Shown here: piece by piece, positions 1-7,801 of the stretch
How positions within the stretch are numbered: position 1 is the first letter of the stretch
Layout: the number at the start of each line of letters is the position of its first letter
From: an uncultured Prevotellaceae bacterium
Lineage (GTDB): Bacteria; Bacteroidota; Bacteroidia; Bacteroidales; Muribaculaceae
Length of the DNA: 10,960 bases
Direction: 5' to 3'
Assembly (NCBI GenBank): GCA_945983195.1
Contig: CAMFSS010000043.1
Span: forward strand, 1 to 10,960
Program-made: the position numbers and the translations under genes
The notes under the pieces: generated by a model
Told to the model about the DNA's origin: nothing
Database searches by the model: none
Seen by the model: only the letters and a program-made list of their open reading frames with translations

Positions 1-1998
1 CACATACACTGCTCCGCCCTGGGGCTTGCAGCACACTGAATAGACGAAATCATCGGGAAGCAGGCTATTGTCGGCAGTGAAGTGATTGAGGATATGGCAG
101 CCGTCGGCACTCACCTCATAGAGTCCTGACGTGATGGTAGCAAGCCAGATGTGACCCTGTGCGTCCTCGCTGATTGAGGTCACATCAAGTCCGTCGAGCA
201 GATAAGTGCCGTCGTCGACCGTAAAGCGGTTTACGTGGAAATCATCATCGAAGACTTTGGTTGGGTCGAAGTTTGCGGCGCCCTCCGAGGTGGCAAGCCA
301 CACCATACCTTTTGAATCCTCAAACATGGCATAATGCCAGTGCGGAGCATACTTTGTTCCATACTGGTCGACAAACGACGTGAATCTCACATATTTCATA
401 TCCGTGCTGGCGGGGTTGCCTCCATCGTCGATGAAAGTCACTATGGGGTCCCAAGACCCTGTGTGCGCTATCTTGATGTTGCCGTTGCGTGTGATTGTCA
501 AGAACGAGCGGAAGCTGGCGGATGAAGGAAGCGTTACCGGCAGACGAATCCAGTCGTCGGCGGTAAGATTCTCCTTATACAGCTTGTCGGCAGTAAGCAC
601 CGAGATCTGTGGGCCATTGGCAGTGAGTCCCTGCATCCACAGATTGTTGTCGCGGTCAAAAGCCAATCCGTTGACGTAGCAAAACCACTTAAGAGCCAGC
701 GGGCTGTTGGTCCAGTCGAATTTTCCGGTCACCTCATTGCCCTTCAATCTGTATGCACCCTCATACCACGTTCCCACATAATATGTTTCGGGGTCGTTCG
801 GATCGAAAACGGGCGTGTACAAATCCTGCAACATTCCTTTCGCCGAAGAGCTATTGATATTGGGCACCGACTGGGGAGTCAGGTCGGTGAATGATCCGTT
901 CTTGAATGTATTGATATGTCCTTTCATTCCATAGTCATTCTCAAGGTTGCTGCGGCCAAGTGTGGTCATATACAGGCAGTCGAGAGCCTCATTGTAGACT
1001 AAATGGCCTGCACGCTTCATAGTGCAGGTATTTGGCTTCACTGCATCGCCCTGCGCTGTCAGGCTCCTGCCGTCGGTCTTCACCTTGCACAGTCCATCAG
1101 TTCCAAGTCGCCACATCGTGCCATCAGCATTGATGTTGCCGTAGAGGTAGCCGGCAGGTACCGTGTAGGTCACGGTGTTGCCTGAAAAGTCACTCACAGC
1201 GACGCTTTGAGAACCTGTCGCCGAAGCCACCACACCTGTCGCCGACGGCACCACGCGCGCATTGGTGGCAGTGAAAATCTTTGTGCCGTTCACTGTGTTG
1301 TCAGCCGAAAATTTCAAGTACACCACAGCATCATTGCGAGCCAAAAACGCAGCATCATCAGCCACCGGGAGCAACTTACCTACATTCCAATCGGCAACAT
1401 TGGTAAAGCAGTCGAGTGTGGCATGGTTTGCACTCACCGGCGATATAAGCAGACCGGCATCGGTACCCATCACCACGCGCTCGCCAATCTGTGCCACCGA
1501 ATTGACTTTGGAGTAAAACATATTTAGCTCTACCGCAACTGACGCCTGAATATCATAGACCAAATATCCGAAATCGGTAGCCACATACATCAGCTTACCG
1601 GCAAATGTAACATCATTCACGGTACGCGTGCCGGCGAGCTGCACATCGGCTATACCCGACACATTGCTGACACTACCATCGGAAGCTATTATGTCGATGT
1701 TGGAGTTTTCATACACCACTACCACATTGTCGAAGCAGTAGTCGTAGTAGATATTCGCCACCACATAGTCGTTAACACCGCTGCGCTTGTTGAGATTCTC
1801 AACCAACGACGTAGCCTTGCCGAAACGGAACAGCCCCTTATCCGACACAAAATACACATAATTCGTGGATTCCACTACAGCCGTAATCTCGTTACCATAC
1901 GCTGAATACACGTTCCAATCTCCTGTCTTGAGTTGCGACTTTGCACATATTGCCACTGCAAATGCCATCGCAAGCACCCAAAGTACTCTCTTTATCAT
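1..1998 (-). CDS. porZ: PorZ-like type IX secretion protein, propeller domains (3' end outside window)
   Basis: This frame is read from ATG at 1998 to the window edge and gives 666 residues with no stop where I translated it. The N-terminus MIKRVLWVLAMAFAVAICAKS is a Sec signal peptide, probably cut before QLKTGDW, so the protein is exported. Residues from about 25 on match the PorZ N-terminal propeller pattern: a DKGLFRF strand, then YENSNIDIIASDG, then TVNDVTFAGKLMYVATDFGY. Later there are two-component-regulator propeller strands such as KGMVWLATSEG and QGHIWLATITSG near the cut end. In Porphyromonas, PorZ is a surface protein needed for type IX secretion and attachment of cargo to A-LPS. 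Family members are roughly 780 residues, so about 100 residues, including the expected C-terminal sorting domain, should lie left of the window. It is transcribed divergently from the HAD gene. A different secreted propeller protein is possible, but the YENSNID block favours PorZ. Confidence 0.75.
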   Translation of the reverse strand, partial: MIKRVLWVLAMAFAVAICAKSQLKTGDWNVYSAYGNEITAVVESTNYVYFVSDKGLFRFGKATSLVENLNKRSGVNDYVVANIYYDYCFDNVVVVYENSNIDIIASDGSVSNVSGIADVQLAGTRTVNDVTFAGKLMYVATDFGYLVYDIQASVAVELNMFYSKVNSVAQIGERVVMGTDAGLLISPVSANHATLDCFTNVADWNVGKLLPVADDAAFLARNDAVVYLKFSADNTVNGTKIFTATNARVVPSATGVVASATGSQSVAVSDFSGNTVTYTVPAGYLYGNINADGTMWRLGTDGLCKVKTDGRSLTAQGDAVKPNTCTMKRAGHLVYNEALDCLYMTTLGRSNLENDYGMKGHINTFKNGSFTDLTPQSVPNINSSSAKGMLQDLYTPVFDPNDPETYYVGTWYEGAYRLKGNEVTGKFDWTNSPLALKWFCYVNGLAFDRDNNLWMQGLTANGPQISVLTADKLYKENLTADDWIRLPVTLPSSASFRSFLTITRNGNIKIAHTGSWDPIVTFIDDGGNPASTDMKYVRFTSFVDQYGTKYAPHWHYAMFEDSKGMVWLATSEGAANFDPTKVFDDDFHVNRFTVDDGTYLLDGLDVTSISEDAQGHIWLATITSGLYEVSADGCHILNHFTADNSLLPDDFVYSVCCKPQGGAVYV

Positions 1999-2028
1999 AT
2001 TGTCACCTATTATTTTCTTGTTATTCCG

Positions 2029-2036
2029 CAAAATTA
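2029..2036 (-). promoter_or_regulatory. Probable promoter -7 box for the PorZ-like gene
   Basis: On the minus strand the bases read TAATTTTG, followed by C, an exact fit to the Bacteroidota -7 consensus TAnnTTTG. Transcription would start near 2022 and give a leader of about 25 nt before the ATG at 1998. No good TTG-type -33 box is visible, which is common for weak promoters in this group. Confidence 0.5.
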
Positions 2037-2070
2037 ATAAAAATCCACGACTTATCACGATTTTTATGCG

Positions 2071-2078
2071 TAATTTTG
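2071..2078 (+). promoter_or_regulatory. Probable promoter -7 box for the HAD phosphatase gene
   Basis: TAATTTTG followed by C fits TAnnTTTG exactly and is identical to the box on the opposite strand at 2029-2036. The start of transcription would be near 2085, leaving about 36 nt before the ATG at 2121. The -33 region is poor. No Shine-Dalgarno sequence is seen before the start codon, only an A/T-rich stretch. Confidence 0.5.
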
Positions 2079-2120
2079 CAGCATCGGAATTATCTGAACA
2101 AATCCAACGAATTTGCATAT

Positions 2121-2969
2121 ATGACACGGACACTCTATATCACCGACCTCGACGGCACATTACTCAATTCCGACTCTCGCGTTTCGGAGCGCAGCAAAGC
2201 CATTCTCAGCGATTTGGTAACCCGGCACAACATACTCTTCTCTATCGCTACGGCACGCACACCGGCCACTGCCGTGGAGCTGATGAGCGGCGTACCCACA
2301 AGGATTCCTCTCATCGTCATGGCTGGTGCCGCCATGTGGGACACAGCTCTCGGCGAGTACGTCAACACTGTTCCTATTCCCGAAGAATCGGTACAGAGGC
2401 TGTGTACAGCCTACGAAGCCCACGGTGTTCACCCTTTTGTCTACCGCAACCACCACGGTGTGCTTCACGCCTATCACCACACATCAATCGACGATGATGA
2501 GCGGCACTTCATGGGCGAGCGCACTTCTTCACCCTACAAGCGGTTTGTGGTTGCTGCCGAGCCTTACTCGGCAAGTACCGCCCCTACCCTGCTGATTTTC
2601 GCAATGAACCGCTTCAAACTGCTTGATGCCGTGCAGCGCGACATTATTGCAGCCCGAATACCCTGCCACTCGGTGTGCTATCACGACATTTTCAACCACG
2701 ACAACGGCATTCTTGAAGTTTATGCTCCCGGTGTGACCAAGGCTGCCGCAGTCACGCGCCTGAAGGAGCAGACCGGTGCCGACCGCCTTGTGGTGTTCGG
2801 CGACAATCTCAACGACCGCGAAATGATGCAGGCCGCCGACTACAGCGTGGCGGTGGAAAATGCTTTCGACGAGGTGAAAGCCATTGCCGACGAAACTATA
2901 GGAGCCAACACTGCCGACAGCGTTGCACGCTGGATTGCAGCCGACGTAGAGCGTAACTTAAATGGATAA
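2121..2969 (+). CDS. Cof-type HAD-IIB phosphatase
   Basis: The 282-residue product is a cytosolic haloacid dehalogenase-type phosphatase of the Cof/YbjI subfamily, which usually removes phosphate from small metabolites such as sugar phosphates or phosphorylated cofactors; the substrate cannot be read from sequence. Motif I is TDLDGTLL (D9 nucleophile, D11 acid/base). Motif II is in SIATAR (residues 41-46), where the family usually has TGR. Motif III is K207 in GVTKAAA. Motif IV is GDNLNDREMM with D228 and D232. Residues of about 80-195 form the C2-type cap. The usual NGA before the cap is AGA here. I chose the start at 2121 because the conserved motif begins eight residues later; the same frame is open further upstream, but that part runs across the divergent promoter. 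The histidine kinase gene follows after 49 bp with no terminator, so the two are probably co-transcribed. Confidence 0.9.
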   Translation: MTRTLYITDLDGTLLNSDSRVSERSKAILSDLVTRHNILFSIATARTPATAVELMSGVPTRIPLIVMAGAAMWDTALGEYVNTVPIPEESVQRLCTAYEAHGVHPFVYRNHHGVLHAYHHTSIDDDERHFMGERTSSPYKRFVVAAEPYSASTAPTLLIFAMNRFKLLDAVQRDIIAARIPCHSVCYHDIFNHDNGILEVYAPGVTKAAAVTRLKEQTGADRLVVFGDNLNDREMMQAADYSVAVENAFDEVKAIADETIGANTADSVARWIAADVERNLNG

Positions 2970-3018
2970 ACAGTGTCATACACCGCAAGAGTCCTAACCC
3001 TGTAAACCGTAATCCAAC

Positions 3019-4230
3019 ATGGCTATCAACATTCATAAAATATACGACCGTCGACGAATCTGGAAAATCGCTTTCGTGGTGATTTCAATGCTGCTCGTCG
3101 GTGCATTTATCCTTATCTCAAACAATCTGGTAAAGGACCTTGCCGTGCAGGAGCGCGAGCGTATGCAAATCTGGGCTAACGCTACCAAGGAACTCACCAC
3201 TGTAAGCTCCTCGGGCATGAACACCGACGTGGATTTCCTGTTTGGAATCATCGAGAGCAACCACAGTATTCCGGTGCTGCTCGTCGACGACCACGGCAAC
3301 ATACTGCTTCACCGCAACTTCGTGCTGCCCGAGCCTATCGACAGCCTCTCGCCCTACGACATTTCGCCTGCCAACAAGGCTTTCCTTGAAAAGAAACTCT
3401 CGCACATGCGCGGCTCAACCAACCACATACCCATCAACATCGACGACAACACCGTGCAGCACCTCTACTACGAGGACTCCACCATGCTGCGCCGCCTCTC
3501 CTACTTCCCCTACATTCAGCTTGCCGTGCTGCTGGTGTTTGTGGCAATTGTGTATTTTGCACTCATCAGCATAAAGAAGGCTGAACAGAACAAGGTGTGG
3601 GTAGGTCTTTCAAAGGAAACGGCTCACCAGCTCGGAACTCCCATTTCATCGCTTATGGCGTGGACACAGATGCTCGACGCGCTTGGCGTTGACAAAGATG
3701 TGGTGAACGACATGGACAAGGACGTGCACCGGCTTTCGGTGATTGCCGACCGCTTCTCGAAAATCGGCTCGAAGCCCGACATGGAACTTGCCTACATCAA
3801 CCAAGCCGTGACCGATGGCCTTGAATATATGCGCTCGCGCATTTCGCAGCGTGTGAAGCTCACGCTGCACCTCCCCGACGATGAATGTGGCGTGATGCTC
3901 TGCCAGTCGCTGTTTGCATGGGTAATGGAAAACCTCACCAAGAATGCCGTAGATGCAATGCAGGGTGAAGGCAGCATCGACGTGGCCGTACACAACGATG
4001 CCGGACGCATGGTGCTCATCGACGTGCGCGACACCGGCAAGGGCATTTCACACAAAAACTTCAAGACGGTATTCAATCCCGGCTATACCACCAAGAAACG
4101 CGGCTGGGGACTCGGACTTACGCTTGTGAAGCGCATTATCGAGGAATATCACGGAGGAAAAATCTATGTGAAGGAGAGCGAAATAGGCAAAGGCACCACT
4201 TTCCGCATAGAGCTGCCACGCCTGCACTGA
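3019..4230 (+). CDS. Membrane-bound sensor histidine kinase (orphan)
   Basis: This 403-residue protein has the layout of a classic sensor kinase. A first membrane segment lies at about residues 15-35, a periplasmic sensor region of about 130 residues follows, and a second segment is at about 164-185. No HAMP domain is evident; the second helix runs almost straight into the dimerisation helix. The H-box is ETAHQLGTPISSL with H203 as the likely phosphorylated histidine. The ATP-binding domain shows an N-box (ENLTKNAVDAM, N305 and N309), a G1 box (DTGKG, 338-342) and a G2 box (GWGLGLTLV, 362-370), so it should be an active kinase. The H-box with HQLGTPISS is typical of a large Bacteroidota kinase family. 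There is no response regulator in the window, so the partner is encoded elsewhere. The ligand is unknown. It is probably the second gene of a unit with the HAD phosphatase. Confidence 0.92.
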   Translation: MAINIHKIYDRRRIWKIAFVVISMLLVGAFILISNNLVKDLAVQERERMQIWANATKELTTVSSSGMNTDVDFLFGIIESNHSIPVLLVDDHGNILLHRNFVLPEPIDSLSPYDISPANKAFLEKKLSHMRGSTNHIPINIDDNTVQHLYYEDSTMLRRLSYFPYIQLAVLLVFVAIVYFALISIKKAEQNKVWVGLSKETAHQLGTPISSLMAWTQMLDALGVDKDVVNDMDKDVHRLSVIADRFSKIGSKPDMELAYINQAVTDGLEYMRSRISQRVKLTLHLPDDECGVMLCQSLFAWVMENLTKNAVDAMQGEGSIDVAVHNDAGRMVLIDVRDTGKGISHKNFKTVFNPGYTTKKRGWGLGLTLVKRIIEEYHGGKIYVKESEIGKGTTFRIELPRLH

Positions 4231-4254
4231 CATACTGACATATAAAAATAAAAA

Positions 4255-4290
4255 ACCATCGGGGCTTCACAGCGGCGATGGTCTCCTTTT
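4255..4290. terminator. Bidirectional intrinsic terminator between convergent genes
   Basis: ACCATCG (4255-4261) pairs with CGATGGT (4276-4282). Inside, GCT (4264-4266) pairs with AGC (4271-4273) around a TCAC loop, with a GG/GG internal loop between the two helices. On the plus strand the hairpin is followed by CTCCTTTTT, which would end the kinase transcript. On the minus strand it is followed by a T-rich run (TTTTTATTTTTATA, complement of 4241-4254), which would end the transcript of the DUF4919-like gene. The position between two convergent stop codons supports a shared terminator. Confidence 0.75.
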
Positions 4291-4294
4291 TAAT

Positions 4295-4321
4295 AGTGCT
4301 ATTATTTTCGAGTGCTATTAT
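4295..4321. repeat. Short direct repeat AGTGCTATTAT, two copies
   Basis: AGTGCTATTAT occurs at 4295-4305 and again at 4311-4321, 16 bp apart, in the A/T-rich gap after the terminator and before the end of the DUF4919-like gene. The first copy is also part of a small inverted repeat, TAATA-GTGC-TATTA. It may be a trace of replication slippage; no function is evident. Confidence 0.6.
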
Positions 4322-4341
4322 ATTGATTGTCTTTTCGTTGG

Positions 4342-5058
4342 TCAATTTTTTTGTTCATTCGATGGCGGAAATTTTTCGTTTGCCACCTCGAATATTCGTG
4401 AAGCGTCGAAATAAAACCCTTCGGGCGATTTCTTGCTCACTTTATTAACGGTGATGTAGTCGATTTTATTGTCCAACTCTTTATAATCTGTAGCTACATA
4501 ACCGAGGAAGTTTAGCAAATCGTATTCGTGATTTGGTGAAATCACCACCCACGGACTCTCTTTGGTTCCGCTTCCCGAGGAAAGAATCGCTGCAACCAAG
4601 TGGTTCAATCGGTACTGCCGAATCGAGGCTCGGGCGAGCTTTTTCTTTTCTCTGAGTGCAAAGATATAAAAATTCATTTGACGAAAATCAAAAATATTAT
4701 CATTTAACGTTTTTTCGGCAAATTTTTCAATTGAATCGCACTCCGCACGGGTAAATTCTTTCTTGTAATAGAGCGGCTCTATTTCCTGCGAAAATTCCGA
4801 CTCGCGGAAAGGGTTGTAATCTTCCTGGAATGTATAGCCATAATAAAGATGCCTATATCCCTCAAAATCAAGCACTGTATCGTTGCTAAGATAGGAGCTC
4901 ATCAGCTTCGGATAATAGTACTTGGAATTGGGGTCGGAAATCTCTTCGCGGATTTTTTCAAAATCCACCTTTTTCACCTCAAATTTTGCTGCTTTTTGAG
5001 CAAAAATTGAAATGTTAATGAATGTCAACAAAAAAAGTGCTATTTTTATCCTTTTCAT
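4342..5058 (-). CDS. Exported DUF4919-like protein of unknown function
   Basis: The 238-residue product begins with a Sec signal peptide (MKRIKIALFLLTFINISIFA, likely cut before QKAAKF), so it acts in the periplasm or at the outer membrane. The mature part resembles the DUF4919 family of Bacteroidota: a conserved start with DPNSKYYYPKLM, then HLYYGYTFQEDYNPF, a helical middle rich in charged residues, and GSGTKESPWVVISPNHEYDLL near residues 177-198. No enzyme motif is visible and the family has no known role that I can state. Its ATG (5058-5056) overlaps the TGA of the upstream membrane-protein gene in an ATGA, which points to translational coupling. Its base composition is clearly more A/T-rich than that of the neighbours, which could reflect a different origin. 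It ends before the shared terminator at 4255-4290. Confidence 0.8.
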   Translation of the reverse strand: MKRIKIALFLLTFINISIFAQKAAKFEVKKVDFEKIREEISDPNSKYYYPKLMSSYLSNDTVLDFEGYRHLYYGYTFQEDYNPFRESEFSQEIEPLYYKKEFTRAECDSIEKFAEKTLNDNIFDFRQMNFYIFALREKKKLARASIRQYRLNHLVAAILSSGSGTKESPWVVISPNHEYDLLNFLGYVATDYKELDNKIDYITVNKVSKKSPEGFYFDASRIFEVANEKFPPSNEQKN

Positions 5059-5549
5059 CTTCCTAAATTCTTTATGAAACCTTCAATCGCAATGCCCATC
5101 ATCGCAACGGTGACAATAATGTTCATTCCTTTTGCACAAAAATAGTGAATAAAATCGGAAGATGGAAATTTTATCCAACATCCTTTAGGAGTTCGCGAGT
5201 AGGCAAGCTCTCCGAAAAGGGTTCCGATTATGGCACAAAGAATCATCACCCTGGCATCGACCGACATTCCCACAAGCAGCCCTGCAAGCGCGCCTGCCGC
5301 GAGGTAGAAATTCCCCTGGCGCGAGCCGCCCGGCTCGCCTTTCGGCAGCAGCTTGACTATGGCAAAAGCTATGAGCGACGCTATGCCCCAGAATGCAAAT
5401 GTGCTGACAGGCAAGCATATATGGGTGCTGAAGTGCAGCGAAACAAGGGCTGAGTAGGCCGACAATGCCGACAAATGCGGCTGCCGCATGATGCTGATAA
5501 GCGATGCGGCAAGCAGCACGATTCCCATAACGAGCAAGAATGTATCCAT
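5055..5549 (-). CDS. Unrecognised small inner-membrane protein
   Basis: I do not recognise this 164-residue protein. It is strongly hydrophobic, with probable membrane helices at about residues 3-20, 48-67, 81-98, 99-117 and 139-158, and a less certain one near 28-45. Two helices carry small-residue patterns (AAGALAGLLVG, then GTLFGEL), which allow tight helix packing; this weakly recalls DUF456-type membrane proteins, but I would not assign it to that family. A short soluble loop follows (SRTPKGCWIKFPSSDF). It has no signal peptide beyond its first helix. The stop codon overlaps the start of the DUF4919-like gene by ATGA, so the two are probably made together, possibly as partners at the membrane. 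It lies 119 bp downstream of the PgpH-like gene on the same strand. Confidence 0.7.
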   Translation of the reverse strand: MDTFLLVMGIVLLAASLISIMRQPHLSALSAYSALVSLHFSTHICLPVSTFAFWGIASLIAFAIVKLLPKGEPGGSRQGNFYLAAGALAGLLVGMSVDARVMILCAIIGTLFGELAYSRTPKGCWIKFPSSDFIHYFCAKGMNIIVTVAMMGIAIEGFIKNLGR

Positions 5550-5668
5550 GCGATTGAAAGTCGTAGTTTATGCGTTGTGTGCGGCACTGTGTGATGCGGC
5601 ACAATAATTTTAATTAATTAGCAAAATTTAGGCAAGGGCAGTGCAGCCTCACCTGCATTCTTCAGCCA
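5550..5668 (-). other. Gap between PgpH-like gene and membrane-protein gene: weak promoter and repeats
   Basis: On the minus strand this 119-bp gap reads TAAATTTTGC at 5630-5621, close to the -7 consensus but with one base too many between TA and TTTG. An A/T-rich stretch follows (TAATTAATTA, 5611-5620). Nearer to the start codon, TGCGGCAC occurs twice (5580-5587 and 5595-5602). A promoter for the two downstream genes here is possible but not convincing; read-through from the PgpH-like gene is the alternative. Confidence 0.3.
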
Positions 5669-5676
5669 TCACTGCC
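5637..5676 (-). terminator. Possible weak hairpin at the end of the PgpH-like gene
   Basis: On the minus strand GGCAGTG (5676-5670), which includes the TGA stop codon, can pair with CACTGCC (5643-5637) across a 26-nt loop. No T-run follows directly; the next bases are CTTGCCTAAATTTTG. The long loop and missing U-tract make it a poor intrinsic terminator. It may only slow transcription or protect the mRNA end. Confidence 0.25.
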
Positions 5677-7711
5677 GGTTCTTCTTCAGCTCGGGATAGG
5701 CAATGCGCGTGTGGTAGATTGTGCGCAGGCGGTCGGTAAATGTGCGCTTTATTATCTCCACATCGCGGAAGCTGATTGGCGAGTCTTTGAAGAGCCCGTC
5801 GGCAATCTGCGAGTCGATGATGCGGCTCACAAGTGCACCGATTGCCTCGTCGCTGTGGTCGGTGAGGCTCCGCGACGCTGCTTCGGTGGCATCAGCCATC
5901 ATGAGAATCGACGTTTCCTTGCTGTTGGGGTTCGGCCCGGGATAGGTGTATGGCTCCGGGTCGATCGGAGCATCAGGACTGGCATTCTGCGCCTGGTTGA
6001 AGAAGTATTTGGCCTTTCCGCAACCGTGATGCTGCACGATGAAGTCCATTATTATTTGCGGAAGTTTCTCCTTCACGGCACGGCGCAAGCCATTCTGCAC
6101 ATGCTCAATCACTATGCGCGCACTGAGTTCGGGCGTAAGTGCCTTGTGGGGGTTCTCGCCGCGCTGGTTCTCGGTGAAGAACGCCGGATTGTCGATTTTG
6201 CCTATGTCGTGGTAGAGCGCACCGGCACGAAGCAGTTGTGAATTGGCTCCTATGGCATGTGCCGCCTCGGCTGCAAGGCTGCTCACCTGCATTGAGTGCT
6301 GGAATGTGCCGGGGCACTTCTCCGACAGCTCACGCAGAATGGGGTTGTTGATGTCGGTAAGCTCCACGAGTGTCACCGTTGAGGTGAATCCAAACAGCTT
6401 CTCAATGAGGAAAATCAGCACGTAGGAGAATGAGAACAGCACCACATTGATGCCGAAACAGCCGAATACGTACCGGCTCACCTTCGAGAAGTCGCCGTCG
6501 GAAATCACATGGAGGGCTACATAGACAATGGAATATATAAGGAATATGTAGATTGCACACTGCACAAGCTGTGAACGCTTCGCAAGCTCCTGCACCGTGA
6601 CTATCGCCGTAACTCCGGCAAAGAACTGGAGCATGATGAACTCAAGCGGATAAGGCACCACAAGCGAGCACATAAGCACACTAATAATGTGGGCAAACAG
6701 TGCCGTGCGGGAGTCGAAGAAGGTGGTGAATATGACCGCAACCACGGCAAACGGCATAACGTACACTCCGCTGCCGAGTGCCGAAATCACTGCAAACGAC
6801 GCTATGGTGAACAGCGTGAGAAACGACATCAGGAACACCATTTTTCGCACATCTCTGAATATGCGGCGGCGGAAGTATTGCAAAAACAGGTAGAGCGCCA
6901 CTATGAGCAACGCTATTATGGCTATCTGCCCGTAGATTGTGTAACGGTAGTCTTCACGCTTCACAAGGCGGTCTTCGGCAAGACGCTCGTAGGTCTTCAG
7001 CAGCTCGTAGGTCTGCGGCGTAACCACGTCGCCGCGGTCGATTATTCGCTCGCCTTTCTGCATCACGCCTATCGGGGCAAGGGCTTTCTGGTAGAGCTGG
7101 TCAATCATTCGCTTCGACTCAGCCGAGTCGCACACCACATTTGGTATCAGGTAGCGTGTGATTTTCACACGGTCCATAGCGAGCTGAGTCTCAGCATCGG
7201 GAAACACCGAGTCGAGCATGGCGTAGGCAGAGCGCACCGAGCGCATCTGGGCAGTCGAAGCCGGCTCAGCCACATTGTTGACCACAAAGCGCACTTCGGG
7301 CAGGAGTCCGGCTTCTATGCGGTCGTAGGTGGCATTGTCCACAATACCGTCGACGTATATCCGGCGTACGCTTTCAATGAGGTGGTTGCGCTTCAGCCCC
7401 GACAGCGCAGTCTGCTGAAGCGCGGTCTGCAAGTCGAGTATCGACTTGCGGTCGATCGAGGTGTCGTGCTTGTATATAGCCACAAATGTGCGGTTTATGC
7501 TGTCGCGCTGCTGTGCCGCACTCGCCGAATCAAGATTGATGGGTATGTCGAATGGTGCTGTGAGCAGCGAGTAGGTCCAGGGGCGTCCGAGTGAATAGTT
7601 GTAGTCCACCTTGTCCTCTTTCGGGAGGAAATATGAGATAAGCACGATTGCGCCCACTGCGAGCAGCACGCGCACAATCACATCGTTGCCTATGCCGAAT
7701 ATCTGTTTCAT
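5669..7711 (-). CDS. pgpH: 7TM-HD family phosphohydrolase, PgpH-type c-di-AMP phosphodiesterase
   Basis: This 680-residue protein follows the PgpH plan in order. It has one membrane helix (about 13-29), an extracytoplasmic 7TMR-HDED domain (about 40-255), a bundle of seven membrane helices (about 259-440), and a cytoplasmic HD phosphohydrolase domain (about 465-660). Metal ligands expected for the family are present: H472 (GTFQHSMQV), H501-D502 (ALYHDIGKID), H537, H561 or H562 (VQHHGCG) and D607 (MMADATEAASR). In Listeria, PgpH breaks c-di-AMP down to pApA, and family members control cell envelope and osmotic balance; the same reaction is expected here but not shown. The gene follows spoT on the same strand after 90 bp that hold a strong spoT terminator. 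No TAnnTTTG box lies before its ATG. I kept ATG 7711 because it gives the expected short N-terminal helix. Confidence 0.92.
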   Translation of the reverse strand: MKQIFGIGNDVIVRVLLAVGAIVLISYFLPKEDKVDYNYSLGRPWTYSLLTAPFDIPINLDSASAAQQRDSINRTFVAIYKHDTSIDRKSILDLQTALQQTALSGLKRNHLIESVRRIYVDGIVDNATYDRIEAGLLPEVRFVVNNVAEPASTAQMRSVRSAYAMLDSVFPDAETQLAMDRVKITRYLIPNVVCDSAESKRMIDQLYQKALAPIGVMQKGERIIDRGDVVTPQTYELLKTYERLAEDRLVKREDYRYTIYGQIAIIALLIVALYLFLQYFRRRIFRDVRKMVFLMSFLTLFTIASFAVISALGSGVYVMPFAVVAVIFTTFFDSRTALFAHIISVLMCSLVVPYPLEFIMLQFFAGVTAIVTVQELAKRSQLVQCAIYIFLIYSIVYVALHVISDGDFSKVSRYVFGCFGINVVLFSFSYVLIFLIEKLFGFTSTVTLVELTDINNPILRELSEKCPGTFQHSMQVSSLAAEAAHAIGANSQLLRAGALYHDIGKIDNPAFFTENQRGENPHKALTPELSARIVIEHVQNGLRRAVKEKLPQIIMDFIVQHHGCGKAKYFFNQAQNASPDAPIDPEPYTYPGPNPNSKETSILMMADATEAASRSLTDHSDEAIGALVSRIIDSQIADGLFKDSPISFRDVEIIKRTFTDRLRTIYHTRIAYPELKKNRQ

Positions 7712-7738
7712 TATTTATAGTGATGTTATTTACCTGTT

Positions 7739-7760
7739 AAAAAAATGCTGAGCAGTCAGC
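7739..7760 (-). terminator. Intrinsic terminator of spoT
   Basis: On the minus strand GCTGA (7760-7756) pairs with TCAGC (7751-7747) around the tetraloop CTGC, followed by A and then seven T (7745-7739). It lies about 40 bp after the spoT stop codon. This is a canonical Rho-independent terminator, with a stem of only five base pairs, so some read-through into the PgpH-like gene is plausible. Confidence 0.8.
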
Positions 7761-7801
7761 CCCACTGCCTCCGGTGGCAATGAACTTGACGGTAAGTGAC
7801 G

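Noticed and set aside
1941..2120. Upstream extension of the HAD phosphatase frame with earlier ATGs
   Set aside because: The extension runs through the signal-peptide region of the divergent PorZ-like gene and both promoter boxes. The conserved HAD core starts right after the ATG at 2121.
5578..5603. TGCGGCAC direct repeat with near inverted symmetry before the membrane-protein gene
   Set aside because: It is too short and imperfect to claim as a regulator site without comparison to other genomes.
6689..7594. A 301-codon open frame on the plus strand inside the PgpH-like gene
   Set aside because: It is antisense to a gene with clear domains and catalytic residues, shows histidine/valine/arginine-rich shadow composition and has no recognisable motif or promoter.
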